From: Deltaproteobacteria bacterium
GTDB taxonomy: Bacteria; Myxococcota_A; Polyangia; Fen-1088
Assembly (NCBI GenBank): GCA_016935975.1
Contig: JAFGPX010000159.1
Coordinates: forward strand, 1-44,433
DNA: 44,433 nt
Reading direction: 5' to 3'
Shown: positions 25,439 through 33,668 of the stretch, piece after piece
Numbering within the stretch: the first letter of the stretch is position 1
How the letters are laid out: every line of letters begins with the position of its first letter
Position numbers and translations under genes: made by a program
The notes under the pieces: generated by a model
Databases searched by the model: none
The model's input: the letters and a program-made list of their open reading frames with translations, nothing else
Told to the model about the DNA's origin: nothing

Positions 25439-26666
25439 CCCTCCCTCCGGTCTTCCGCACCCCGTCCTCCGCTGGGCCCGGTCGGCCGTCGGGCTTTCGG
25501 TCCTGCTCTGGCCTTGGTCGCTTCGCGCCCAGGCCCTTCCCGACATGCCCGATGCCAATCCTCCGGCACAGACGGGACCGGCGCCAGCGCCTGCCGCCGC
25601 GTCTCCAGAGGCCACGGCCGTGGCGAAGTCCCCCTATGCGTCCACCACCGCCCAGGTCGGGGTGCGCTCCCTCCTCTATCTGCAAAATCCCGACGCGCGG
25701 GACGAGCTGGGCGACACCGGTGCCGCCGGCGAGGTGAACATCGTGCTTCGTGGCCGGAGCCACCGCTTCTTCGGGTGGCAGGTCGGTTTCATGGGTGTCC
25801 TCGCCGACACGACTTCGACCAGCGCGCATCTCCTCGACCTCGTCGCGGAGGTGGAGTTCGCCGCGGCCCTGAATCTGTGGCTCGGGCGCATGCCCATTCC
25901 CGCGGACCGCACCAGCTTGAGCACGGTGTGGGCCATCGCCCCCCAGACCCTGCCGGGCCGCTACGGCAGCTTCGCGCCGGTGCCACCGGCCGGTTCTCGA
26001 CCGGAGGCCGGTCCGCGCCTGGGGGAGCTTTGTCGCGGCGACGGAGCCGTGCTGTGGGGCCAGGTGCGCGGCGGGCGTTTCAAGTACTATCTCGGTGCCT
26101 TCGGCCTGGACCAGCCGAGCCGCAGCCCGCTGTACTCCGCCCGCGTGGCCCTGAGTCTGCTGGATCCCGAGCCCGGTTTCCGGAACAGCAGCGCCTACTT
26201 CGGCGGCAAGAGAGTGCTGGGCATCGGCCTCGGGGCGCAGCACCGGACGCAGGGCTCGCGCCCCTCGGCCACCTCCACGGTCCTCCCGGCCGATTTCGAC
26301 GAGGTCAACGCCGACGTCCTGTTCGAAGTCGGCAACGAAGCGGCCGGCGTCCTCGCCGTCGAGGGCGCGTTCGCCAGGCTGTGGGGGCAGAACGAAGTCG
26401 TGGGCTACCAGCTCTTCGCGTTGGCCAGCTATCTGGTGCCCCTGGAAGTCGGCATCGGCCGCTTCCAGCCGCTCTTCCGCGTGCAGCACGCTTCTCCCGG
26501 CTCGGCCGACGACGCCAGCGAGTTCACGAGCATCGACGCACAGCTCGGCTACATCATCGATGGCCACCGCATCCGCGCCAACGCGGGGTACCAATACAGC
26601 CGCATCGGCGGCCAGCCCGAAAACGCCATCCTCCTTGGCGTGCAGCTCCAATCGGAGGTCCGGTAG
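25413..26666 (+). CDS. Putative outer-membrane beta-barrel (porin-like) protein
   Basis: 417 residues from ATG 25413, inside the end of lipB. A long signal region (WARSAVGLSVLLWPWSLRAQA) is followed by an Ala/Pro-rich linker, then a beta-rich domain with alternating patterns (FFGWQVGFMGVLAD, LLDLVAEVEFAAALNLWLGRM, VRGGRFKYYLGAFGLDQ, RVLGIGLGAQHRTQG, IRANAGYQYSRIGGQ) and a C-terminal strand ILLGVQLQSEVR. This resembles phosphate-selective/polyhydroxy porin-like barrels, though the terminal residue is Arg rather than aromatic. No substrate can be assigned. Confidence 0.72.
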   Translation: MRPVAFASSPPSGLPHPVLRWARSAVGLSVLLWPWSLRAQALPDMPDANPPAQTGPAPAPAAASPEATAVAKSPYASTTAQVGVRSLLYLQNPDARDELGDTGAAGEVNIVLRGRSHRFFGWQVGFMGVLADTTSTSAHLLDLVAEVEFAAALNLWLGRMPIPADRTSLSTVWAIAPQTLPGRYGSFAPVPPAGSRPEAGPRLGELCRGDGAVLWGQVRGGRFKYYLGAFGLDQPSRSPLYSARVALSLLDPEPGFRNSSAYFGGKRVLGIGLGAQHRTQGSRPSATSTVLPADFDEVNADVLFEVGNEAAGVLAVEGAFARLWGQNEVVGYQLFALASYLVPLEVGIGRFQPLFRVQHASPGSADDASEFTSIDAQLGYIIDGHRIRANAGYQYSRIGGQPENAILLGVQLQSEVR

Positions 26667-26673
26667 CGGCCGC

Positions 26674-27372
26674 CTATCCGGCGCGGAACTGGAAGTCGCG
26701 CTGGCGGACCACCCTCTCTTCCTCGAGATCGACGAGAAAGGCCGTGCCCTCGCCCACCATCCCGTTGAACGAACGCAAGTACCACACGTCCACCCCCCAG
26801 CGCTCGTGGCCGCTTTCGCTGGGTGGGCACCACTCGGCCGCCTCGAGATCGCCGAGGCCAGGCGGCCGCGCGCGGTTCTCGCTGGCGACCTCCTGGAAGT
26901 GAGCCGAGGCGCGCGCAATCTGCTCGGCCTTGCGCGCCGACTTGGTGTCGATTTCGCGCCGCCATTCGCTGACCAGACGGAACGACTTGATCTCGCCGCC
27001 GACCGGGCCTTCGGCCTCGTAGATCTCGTCGGCCGACAGGCCCGCGAAGTCGGAGACGTCGAACTCCGGGAAGATGTCCTCTTGCTCGATCTGCGCCAGG
27101 CGATCGGCGAAGGCCAGCTCGCCGACGGTCTTGCCCTGCGCCGAGTAGAAGGCGTACAGACGTAGGACGTAGTCGCGCGACGGGATGCGGTGGTCCCAGT
27201 CGATCACCCACATCGCCGACTTGTAGGACTTGCCTCGGAACGGCAGGAACACCGGCAAGGCCGCGGCGATCTTCTGCAGATCCTGCGCCTTGGCGAACAG
27301 ACTCTGGGCGACGACGCGCGGGTGGAGCTTCACCGCGCGCTTGAGCTCTTCACGAAGATCCAAGCCGGCCAT
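26674..27372 (-). CDS. Conserved-looking cytoplasmic protein, unknown function
   Basis: 232 residues, no signal peptide or TM. It has a compact helical N-terminal part (MAGLDLREELKRAVKLHPRV) and later YKSAMWVIDWDHRIPSRDYVL and GVDVWYLRSFNGMVGEGTAF. It is charged throughout with good GC3, so it is very probably a real gene, but I recognise no family. It converges on the porin-like gene with a 7-bp gap. Confidence 0.75.
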   Translation of the reverse strand: MAGLDLREELKRAVKLHPRVVAQSLFAKAQDLQKIAAALPVFLPFRGKSYKSAMWVIDWDHRIPSRDYVLRLYAFYSAQGKTVGELAFADRLAQIEQEDIFPEFDVSDFAGLSADEIYEAEGPVGGEIKSFRLVSEWRREIDTKSARKAEQIARASAHFQEVASENRARPPGLGDLEAAEWCPPSESGHERWGVDVWYLRSFNGMVGEGTAFLVDLEEERVVRQRDFQFRAG

Positions 27373-27527
27373 GGACGCTCTCTAGAGTAGCAGTCCGTCG
27401 CCCAACTCTCCACGTCGGCGTTCCGATCCCGGGATCGGCCCGGCGCGGTGGTTCGCGCGGTGTCTGCGCTTCCCGCGACAGCCACGGGCCGAGGCGCGAT
27501 TGGCCGGTGCGCGGGCCAGCCCGTCGG

Positions 27528-27697
27528 TCCTTCCGCACCCAGTTCGCCGGCAGGTCGTCCTGGAGAGTGGGGGATGCCCAGTCTTTCCAGTCCGACGTCT
27601 TGAGCGAGCCACCCGAGCCGACCAGGATGTCTCCGGTCTTCGCGCTCTCGCGCTTCAGGAACTTGGTGACGTTGCGGATGAGAACGAATTGACCCAG
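27528..27697 (-). pseudogene. Possible decayed gene fragment upstream of def
   Basis: Leftward translation gives protein-like sequence (QFVLIRNVTKFLKRES, TGDILVGSGGSLKTSDW, LQDDLPANWVRKD), unlike the Arg/Pro-rich noise around it. No start codon with a ribosome-binding site is found between it and def, and the frame turns to random-looking sequence downstream. I cannot name the family. It is the only coding-like content in the 373-bp gap from 27373 to 27745. Confidence 0.3.
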
Positions 27698-27717
27698 GCG
27701 CGGCGGCTGCGCCTGGG
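27693..27717. terminator. Hairpin before def
   Basis: A perfect 9-bp stem CCCAGGCGC / GCGCCTGGG with a GGCGGCT loop lies 28 bp before the def ATG. No T-tract follows on either strand. It may be a terminator remnant or a 5' leader structure. Confidence 0.4.
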
Positions 27718-27745
27718 CCGTCCGCCTGTGCCATAGTTGACCCCC

Positions 27746-28288
27746 ATGTTGCTCAAGATTGTCCAGGTCGGCGACCCGGTACTCCGGAACGGAACGCGCC
27801 CACTGACGCGCGAGGAAACACGAAGCACGGAAATCCAGCAGCTCATCGAATGGATGCGCGAAACCATGCGCGACGCCCCAGGGGTCGGCTTGGCGGCGCC
27901 GCAAGTCGGGTTGCCCCTGCGGCTTGCGGTTATCGAGGACGGCGGCGAGGCACCGGCCATCGAGCGCAGGCCCGTGCCTTTCCACGTGATCGTCAATCCG
28001 AGCCTCACGCCGGGCGACGGCGAGGTCACGCACTTCGAGGGCTGTCTGAGCCTCGAGGGCTTCCAGGCCAGGGTGCCAAGGGCTCGCAGCGTGACCGTGA
28101 CGGCGCTCGACCACCGCGGCGATACCGTGAGCATCCGGGCCAGCGGGTGGTACGCACGCATTCTTCAGCACGAAGTCGATCACCTCGACGGCAAGCTGTA
28201 CATCGATCGCATGGACCCCCGGACATTCGCGACGACGCGCAATCTGGCGCGCCTCGCTCCGCCGGTTCCCGAGGAAACCGAGGGCTGA
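27746..28288 (+). CDS. def: Peptide deformylase
   Basis: 180 residues from ATG 27746; TTG 27737 is in frame but less likely. Deformylase removes N-formyl from nascent proteins. All three motifs are present: GVGLAAPQVG (46-55), EGCLSLEG (98-105, metal ligand Cys100) and HEVDHLDG (His142, Glu143, His146). Motif 2 reads SLEG where most enzymes have SVPG or SVRG. There is no Shine-Dalgarno; CATAGT just upstream could be a -10 box, giving a very short leader. Confidence 0.95.
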   Translation: MLLKIVQVGDPVLRNGTRPLTREETRSTEIQQLIEWMRETMRDAPGVGLAAPQVGLPLRLAVIEDGGEAPAIERRPVPFHVIVNPSLTPGDGEVTHFEGCLSLEGFQARVPRARSVTVTALDHRGDTVSIRASGWYARILQHEVDHLDGKLYIDRMDPRTFATTRNLARLAPPVPEETEG

Positions 28289-28435
28289 GCACGACGGGCC
28301 CGCGCCATACCCCGGAGCCGTGCTCCGACGGGGGAACGCACACCAGAACGTCGTGACCGATTGCCGCGGCCCATGTCTCCAGGTATTGTTTCAAGGTCGG
28401 TTTGGCAGGTTTGCCGCCGCGGTATGAGGCGCATC

Positions 28436-29971
28436 ATGAAGTCAGCCACCTCCAGATCCTGTCGCTCGACGATCCGCCTGCTTCCCTGGCTTGCCCTGCT
28501 GAGCGCGGCCATCGCTTGCCGGCCCGCCGCCAGAGAGAACCCCGAAGGCGGCGCCGATGCCCCGTTGGCGGCCGGCGACGTCCGTGACGACGTCGGCCTG
28601 GGTGGCCAGGCCGGCGCGGGCGGCACAGCAGGCAGCGGTGGGCAGACGGCGGCCGGGGGCGAAAGCGGAACCGGCGGCGCGCAAGGCACCGGCGGTGTCA
28701 CCGGAGCTGCCGCCGCAGGCAGCGGCGGGGCGATTGGCACCGGTGGCGCGACCGGCACCGGCGGCAACGCGAGCAGCGGCGGCGCGACCGGCAGCGGCGG
28801 CGCGACCGGGACCGGTGGCGCGACCGGGACCGGCGGCGATCCCGGTCTGCCCCTCCCCCATGGTTTCAAGCCGACGACCGTGACGCCGGCCGATGCGGTC
28901 GCCGCCTACGGCGACTGGAAGACGAACCACCTCGAAGACTGCGGCGGCGGCGTGTATCGCACCCGCTGGGAGATGGACAAGCTGGACGCGACGGTCTCCG
29001 AAGGCATCGGCTACGGCATGCTCCTGGCCGTCGCGCACGACGAGCAAACTGTCTTCGACGGGCTGTGGGCCTACTACAAGAAGGCGGCACAGGGCAACGG
29101 CTTGATGAACTGGCTACGCTACGGGTGCGACGCCCACCGCGAGACGAAGTACGGCGAGTATCCCGACGGCGCGGCGACCGACGCCGATCTGGACGCGGCC
29201 ATGGCGCTGATCATGGCCAAGTGCCGCTGGGGCACCTCGGCGAGCGGCACCGACTACGGCCAGGCCGCTACCAGCTTGCTGGGCTCGATCAAGGCGAACG
29301 AGACCGGGTCCGACAACGGCCGCAGCTACCTGCAGCCGGGCGACAGCGAGTGGTTCGAGAGCATGGGCGGCGGCTGCGTGAATCCATCGTACTTCGCCCC
29401 CGGCTACTATCGAGCCTTCGCCAAGTTCCTGACCAACCAGGCGGACAAGGACTTCTGGAACAAGCTGGCCGACGACACCTACCCGCTCCTGTCGGCCGGC
29501 GCCAACGGCTCGACGGGGCTGGTCAAGAACTGGACCTCGAACTCCGGCGGCGCGGCGGCGTGCGCGTCCAGCTACACCAATGCCGACGACTACGGCTCGG
29601 ACGCCGCGCGCACGCCCTGGCGAGTGGCCACGGACTACGTGTGGTGGGGCACTCCGGCGGCCAAGAGCTTCGCCGACAAGATCACCACCTGGGCAAAGGG
29701 CAAGGGCATTGCCGACATCGGGCTGTGGCTCAAGCTCGACGGCAGCGCCGCTTCCCATCCCGACGCGGCCAAGCACTCGGTGATCAACATCGGCGCCTTC
29801 GCCTGCGGCGCCGTCACCTACGACCAGGCGACCGCCGACGAGTTCGCCGCCGAGGTCAAGACGATCCCGACCTCCTCGGGCTTCGACGCCAACTACTTCC
29901 CGCGCTGTCTGCGCGCCGTCTACCTGCTGCTGCTCACCGGCGGCTTCACCGCCTGCGGCGGCAAAGCGTAG
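28436..29971 (+). CDS. GH8 glycosidase lipoprotein (endoglucanase-type)
   Basis: 511 residues from ATG 28436 (GAGG seven bases upstream); ATG 28424 is an alternative. The signal peptide ends in lipobox AIAC (Cys28), followed by a GGATGTGG-type linker to about residue 135. The catalytic domain has the GH8 proton donor motif ATVSEGIGYGM (Glu189) and the second acidic motif ATDADLDAAMALI (Asp251, Asp253), plus EWFESMGGGCVNPSYFAPGYY and the (alpha/alpha)6-type helices expected for the family. GH8 members cut cellulose, xylan, chitosan or beta-glucan with inversion; the substrate is not certain. The next gene encodes a GH6 cellulase, supporting cellulose as target. Confidence 0.92.
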   Translation: MKSATSRSCRSTIRLLPWLALLSAAIACRPAARENPEGGADAPLAAGDVRDDVGLGGQAGAGGTAGSGGQTAAGGESGTGGAQGTGGVTGAAAAGSGGAIGTGGATGTGGNASSGGATGSGGATGTGGATGTGGDPGLPLPHGFKPTTVTPADAVAAYGDWKTNHLEDCGGGVYRTRWEMDKLDATVSEGIGYGMLLAVAHDEQTVFDGLWAYYKKAAQGNGLMNWLRYGCDAHRETKYGEYPDGAATDADLDAAMALIMAKCRWGTSASGTDYGQAATSLLGSIKANETGSDNGRSYLQPGDSEWFESMGGGCVNPSYFAPGYYRAFAKFLTNQADKDFWNKLADDTYPLLSAGANGSTGLVKNWTSNSGGAAACASSYTNADDYGSDAARTPWRVATDYVWWGTPAAKSFADKITTWAKGKGIADIGLWLKLDGSAASHPDAAKHSVINIGAFACGAVTYDQATADEFAAEVKTIPTSSGFDANYFPRCLRAVYLLLLTGGFTACGGKA

Positions 29972-30039
29972 GTTGGCGCTGCGCGCGCCGCTCGAAGGGC
30001 GTCGCGTGGAATACCGCCAGATGCTATGGATAGACGATC

Positions 30040-31230
30040 ATGAAACGCGACGCCCTACCGTTTTGGACAGCACTCGCGATCCTCGGGCCCGCAGCCTGCG
30101 GCGGCAAGCTGGGCGCAGGCGGCGATCCCCCGCCCGTGACCGTGGTCAGCGAGAGCGTCGGCAAGAACCCGTTCAAAGGCGTCGACTTCTTCATCAACCC
30201 CGACTACGTCGAGAAGGTCGAGGCCACGGCCAGGAAGTTCCCCGACCTGGCCGACAGGATTCGCAAGGTCAAGGAGTACCCCACGGCGGTCTGGCTCGAC
30301 ACGATCGCGCGCGTGGCGAAGCTCGGGTACTGGCTCGACGAAGCCAAGCGGCAGCAGGACGAAAGCGGCACGCCGACCCTGACCGTGGTCGTGTTGTGCA
30401 ACCTGCCCAACCGCGACTGCGCCGCCAACGCCTCGGCCGGCGAACTGGCCGTCGAGGCCAACGGCGTCGCCCGCTACCAGGCCGAGTTCGTCGATCCCAT
30501 CGCCGCCCAGTTCGCCAAGCACCCCGACCAGCCCATCGTGGCCATCGTCGAGCCCGACTCGCTGGCCAACATGGCCACCAACATGGCCTATCCGAAGTGC
30601 GCCGCCTCCGTCCACGCCTACCGCCAGTCCATCGTCTACGCCATCAAGCGCCTGGCCCTGCCCAACGTCAGCGTGTACCTCGACGCCGCGCACGCCGGCT
30701 GGCTGGGCTGGGACGTCAATCGCGAGAAAATGGCGAAGGTCTTCCGGCGGGTGCTCGATGAGGCGGGCGGCCCCGACATGATTCGCGGCTTCGCCACCAA
30801 CATCTCGAACTACACGCATTTGAGCAACCGCGACGGCGCGGCCCTGGCCCTGACCAATCCCTGCCCGAACGAGCTCGTCTACGTCAAGCTGCTCGCCGAG
30901 ACCCTCGGCATGTACGGCATGAAGGGCAAGGGCTACGTCATCGACACCTCCCGCAACGGCCGGGGCGGCATCCGCCGTAGCTGGGGAAGCTGGTGCAACA
31001 TCAAGGGCGCGGGCCTAGGCGAGCGCCCGCGCGCCGATCCCGTGCGCGGCGTGGACGCCTACTTCTGGATCAAGCCGCCGGGCGAGTCGGACGGCGTTTC
31101 CGATCCGACGCAACCGCGCTACGACGAGATGTGCGCCAGCCGCGACGCCGCCCCCGGCGCGCCTCAGGCCGGCGAGTGGTTCGAATCGTACTTCGTGGAT
31201 CTCGTCTTGAACGCCAACCCGCCGCTCTGA
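30040..31230 (+). CDS. GH6 cellulase (cellobiohydrolase/endoglucanase) lipoprotein
   Basis: 396 residues. The short signal peptide ends in lipobox PAAC (Cys20). The GH6 signatures are intact: VVLCNLPNRDCAANASAGE with Asp126, VAIVEPDSLANMATN with Asp173 (the proton donor region), SVYLDAAHAGWLGW, and KPPGESDG with Asp351. In well-known GH6 enzymes the last motif is KPxGECDG; here the Cys is Ser. It follows the GH8 gene by 68 bp in the same direction, so the two probably form a small cellulose-degrading operon at the cell surface. Confidence 0.94.
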   Translation: MKRDALPFWTALAILGPAACGGKLGAGGDPPPVTVVSESVGKNPFKGVDFFINPDYVEKVEATARKFPDLADRIRKVKEYPTAVWLDTIARVAKLGYWLDEAKRQQDESGTPTLTVVVLCNLPNRDCAANASAGELAVEANGVARYQAEFVDPIAAQFAKHPDQPIVAIVEPDSLANMATNMAYPKCAASVHAYRQSIVYAIKRLALPNVSVYLDAAHAGWLGWDVNREKMAKVFRRVLDEAGGPDMIRGFATNISNYTHLSNRDGAALALTNPCPNELVYVKLLAETLGMYGMKGKGYVIDTSRNGRGGIRRSWGSWCNIKGAGLGERPRADPVRGVDAYFWIKPPGESDGVSDPTQPRYDEMCASRDAAPGAPQAGEWFESYFVDLVLNANPPL

Positions 31231-31238
31231 GCCGAGAC

Positions 31239-31622
31239 TCACGGCAGGTGCGGCAATGCGTACATCCGGCTGTACGCCAGGACGAACAGGCCGAACATGA
31301 CCAGCAGGGGCAGAGCATTGGCCAGCACGGCGACGGCTCGCCTTCCGCGCGGCGCGATCCAGACGACGCCAAGCCCGGTCAGATGAGCGGCCACCGCGAG
31401 ATACGGGCAGAGCGCCTGCATGGCCTCTGACGGCCGGTATCCCCACGGCGCGAGGACATGGACCGCGAGTACCCCCCAGAAGATCACGATCCCGAAGATC
31501 GCGAGCGCAATGGACACGCTCTGCGCGAACGAGCCGGGTCGAGAGTCGGCGCCTGGCACGCTCTCTTGCGCGCCTGGGGCGCGGTACGGATCGCGCGAGG
31601 GTTCCGGCTGCTCTTCCTTCAT
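31239..31622 (-). CDS. Small three-TM membrane protein
   Basis: 127 residues from ATG 31620-31622 (GGAGGCAGGGACG upstream). An acidic N-terminal tail (MKEEQPEPSRDPYRAPG) precedes three hydrophobic helices: SVSIALAIFGIVIFWGVLA, YLAVAAHLTGLGVVWIAP and VLANALPLLVMFGLFVLAYS. No family recognised. It converges on the GH6 gene with an 8-bp gap and is divergent from the beta-helix lipoprotein gene. Confidence 0.75.
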   Translation of the reverse strand: MKEEQPEPSRDPYRAPGAQESVPGADSRPGSFAQSVSIALAIFGIVIFWGVLAVHVLAPWGYRPSEAMQALCPYLAVAAHLTGLGVVWIAPRGRRAVAVLANALPLLVMFGLFVLAYSRMYALPHLP

Positions 31623-31769
31623 CGTCCCTGCCTCCGGGATGCGACGCTCGACGGCGAGCCCGGCCAGTCTGGACCCTCGTACGAGCAACTGCAACCCAGG
31701 GGCGCCTGGTTTGTCCGTTCTTCGCCGCAAGCGTAGGCTGAATGTCGTGATTCATGCGCAGGAGGTTTC

Positions 31770-33194
31770 GTGAGCGTTCGAGCGGTTGCCTGTCCTGTGC
31801 AATCGTGGGCGCTTGCGCTCCTTGTGGTGGTCCTGTCGTGTAGCCGTGGCAGCGGCGGCCACGGCCTGCCCGCGGCGGTACCCGCCACTCCAGTCGACCA
31901 GATCGGCGCCTGGGACGACGGCGGCACGGCTTTCGCGAAGACCTACCACGTGCGTCCGCCCGGTCGCACCTATGGGACCGGCGACGGTTCGTCCTGGACG
32001 AACGCCTACGCCGATCTACCCGCGCAGCTCGAGCGCGGCGCCCGCTACCTGCTGGCTGCGGGCGACTACGACGAGACCATCCCGCAAGGCGACGAGCCCT
32101 ACACGGATCACAGCTTCGCGGATCCGGAGAACGGCGAGCAGTTCATCGCGGTGGTCAAGGCCACGGCGACCGACCACGGCTCGGAAGACGGGTGGGATGC
32201 GGCGCTGGCGCAAGGACCGGCCAACCTCGGCCCGGTGGCGATGGTGACCGGGCACTACCTGCTGGACGGAGTCGAAGGCCAGGGCACGAGCGGCCACGGC
32301 ATACGCATCGCGGTCAAGCCGGAAATCTGCGGCAACAGCCACGCCAACGCCTTCTACTTCGATTGGAATGCTCGAGCGCACTTCGTGGGCCTGCACCATC
32401 TCGACATCGGCTTCTGCGGCAAGGTCGGAGACCCAAGCGGTCCGGCCCAGGACGCCATCTACGGCTACATGACCGACAGCTACGACGTCGGCCACGTCAC
32501 CATCCGCGACTGCTACGTGCACGACAGCAAACGCGTGCTCGCCTTCTTCCTCGGCTGGAACGAAGTGGTTCTGGAACGCTCGTTCTTCGAGCGCAGCGGG
32601 CAGCACCACGAGTCCTGCTCCCTGGCGATGCGCAACGCGAACAACATCGTGGTCCGCAACAACGTCTTCAAGGACGCCATCAACGTCTACGTCTCCCTGC
32701 AGACCGTGCAGCACGTGCACATCTACGGCAACGTCTTCGTCACCACGCTTTCGGGCTGGGACGACTGGAACTCGATTCACTCGAGCGAGCCGATGCAGAA
32801 CGTGCTCATCTACAACAACACGTTCTACGGGCTTACGGGTCTGAGCACCGGATTCCGTTTCACCGGCCCGACCGCCGACGTCGCGGTGAAGAACAATCTC
32901 TGGGCGCACAACCGCACGAACCAGATCCCGATGGCCGGCGAGCACGACTACAACGCCTTCTTCGACAACATCCGGCCCGACTCCAACCAGGATCTGAGCC
33001 TCGGCGTCTCGGAGGAGAACGTGCAGGTACTCACCGCCGACCCGTTCCTCGATGCGAGCGGCCTCGACTTCCACTTGCAGCAGGCGACCGCGCCCGGGGC
33101 TGCGCTCGGGGCCCCCTACGACCAAGATCCCGACGGCAAGGCGCGAGGCGCCGACGGGACGTGGGATCGCGGCGCCTTCGAGTACGCCCGGTGA
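31770..33194 (+). CDS. Right-handed parallel beta-helix lipoprotein
   Basis: 474 residues from GTG 31770, with GCAGGAGG seven bases upstream. The lipobox is VLSC (Cys24). From residue about 140 onward the sequence shows repeated short beta strands with Asn and His at turns (VGHVTIRDCYVHDSK, NNIVVRNNVFKDAINVYVSL, VHIYGNVFVTTLSGW, VLIYNNTFYGLTGL, VAVKNNLWAHN), which is the PbH1 pattern of polysaccharide lyases and GH28-like proteins. An N-terminal GDGSSWTNAYADLPAQL motif is typical of secreted beta-helix proteins. Likely a carbohydrate-active or binding protein; no catalytic residues can be pinned down. Confidence 0.87.
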   Translation: MSVRAVACPVQSWALALLVVVLSCSRGSGGHGLPAAVPATPVDQIGAWDDGGTAFAKTYHVRPPGRTYGTGDGSSWTNAYADLPAQLERGARYLLAAGDYDETIPQGDEPYTDHSFADPENGEQFIAVVKATATDHGSEDGWDAALAQGPANLGPVAMVTGHYLLDGVEGQGTSGHGIRIAVKPEICGNSHANAFYFDWNARAHFVGLHHLDIGFCGKVGDPSGPAQDAIYGYMTDSYDVGHVTIRDCYVHDSKRVLAFFLGWNEVVLERSFFERSGQHHESCSLAMRNANNIVVRNNVFKDAINVYVSLQTVQHVHIYGNVFVTTLSGWDDWNSIHSSEPMQNVLIYNNTFYGLTGLSTGFRFTGPTADVAVKNNLWAHNRTNQIPMAGEHDYNAFFDNIRPDSNQDLSLGVSEENVQVLTADPFLDASGLDFHLQQATAPGAALGAPYDQDPDGKARGADGTWDRGAFEYAR

Positions 33195-33293
33195 AGACCA
33201 CGGCGACCGACACCACACAGGATCTCGTCATCGGCGGGAAATGATATCACCTTGGTGACCTCTGGCATCTGCACTTTCCAAGCGCGAATCGGC

Positions 33294-33299
33294 TACAAT
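33294..33299 (+). promoter_or_regulatory. -10 box TACAAT placed for a leaderless transcript
   Basis: TACAAT ends 6 bp before the ATG at 33306, so transcription would begin at or next to the start codon. There is no Shine-Dalgarno between them. No good -35 is visible at 16-18 bp. Confidence 0.4.
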
Positions 33300-33305
33300 T
33301 GCCCC

Positions 33306-33653
33306 ATGACGACGCGCAGGCTTTGTTGGGTTTGGGTGCTGTTGCTTGTCTTCTTCTTGCCAATGACGATGCCGAGCAGCACCGCTTTCGCCGCAGGGAA
33401 GATTGGCAAGGACTGCACCTTCAAGGGGCGCAAGCTCTTCGGCAAGGTCAAGGTGGTGACTGCGTTTCCCGATCTCAAGGTGCAGATCGTGGACACCTTC
33501 CCCGACCTGAAGGTGCAGGCGGTCGATGCCTTTCCCGACAAGTGCGGCAAGTGGAAGATGGTCGACGCGTTCCCCGACCTCAAGATCCAGTTCGTCAAGG
33601 CGTTCCCGGACATCAAGATCAAGTACGTGACGGCCTTTCCGGGGCTGCCCTGA
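33306..33653 (+). CDS. 7(1) septoil-knot domain protein (small secreted repeat protein)
   Basis: 115 residues from ATG 33306; an in-frame TTG at 33252 is unlikely. The signal peptide is cleaved near residue 30 (STAFAA-GK). The mature part is six near-identical strands of about 11 residues: VVTAFPDLKVQ, IVDTFPDLKVQ, AVDAFPDKCGKWK, MVDAFPDLKIQ, FVKAFPDIKIK, YVTAFPG. This matches what I recall of the septoil-knot (Septknot) family of knotted beta proteins. Cys37 and Cys80 may pair. Function of the family is unknown to me. It converges on the concanavalin-like gene with a 15-bp gap. Confidence 0.8.
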   Translation: MTTRRLCWVWVLLLVFFLPMTMPSSTAFAAGKIGKDCTFKGRKLFGKVKVVTAFPDLKVQIVDTFPDLKVQAVDAFPDKCGKWKMVDAFPDLKIQFVKAFPDIKIKYVTAFPGLP

Positions 33654-33668
33654 GGCGCGGGCCAGGCG

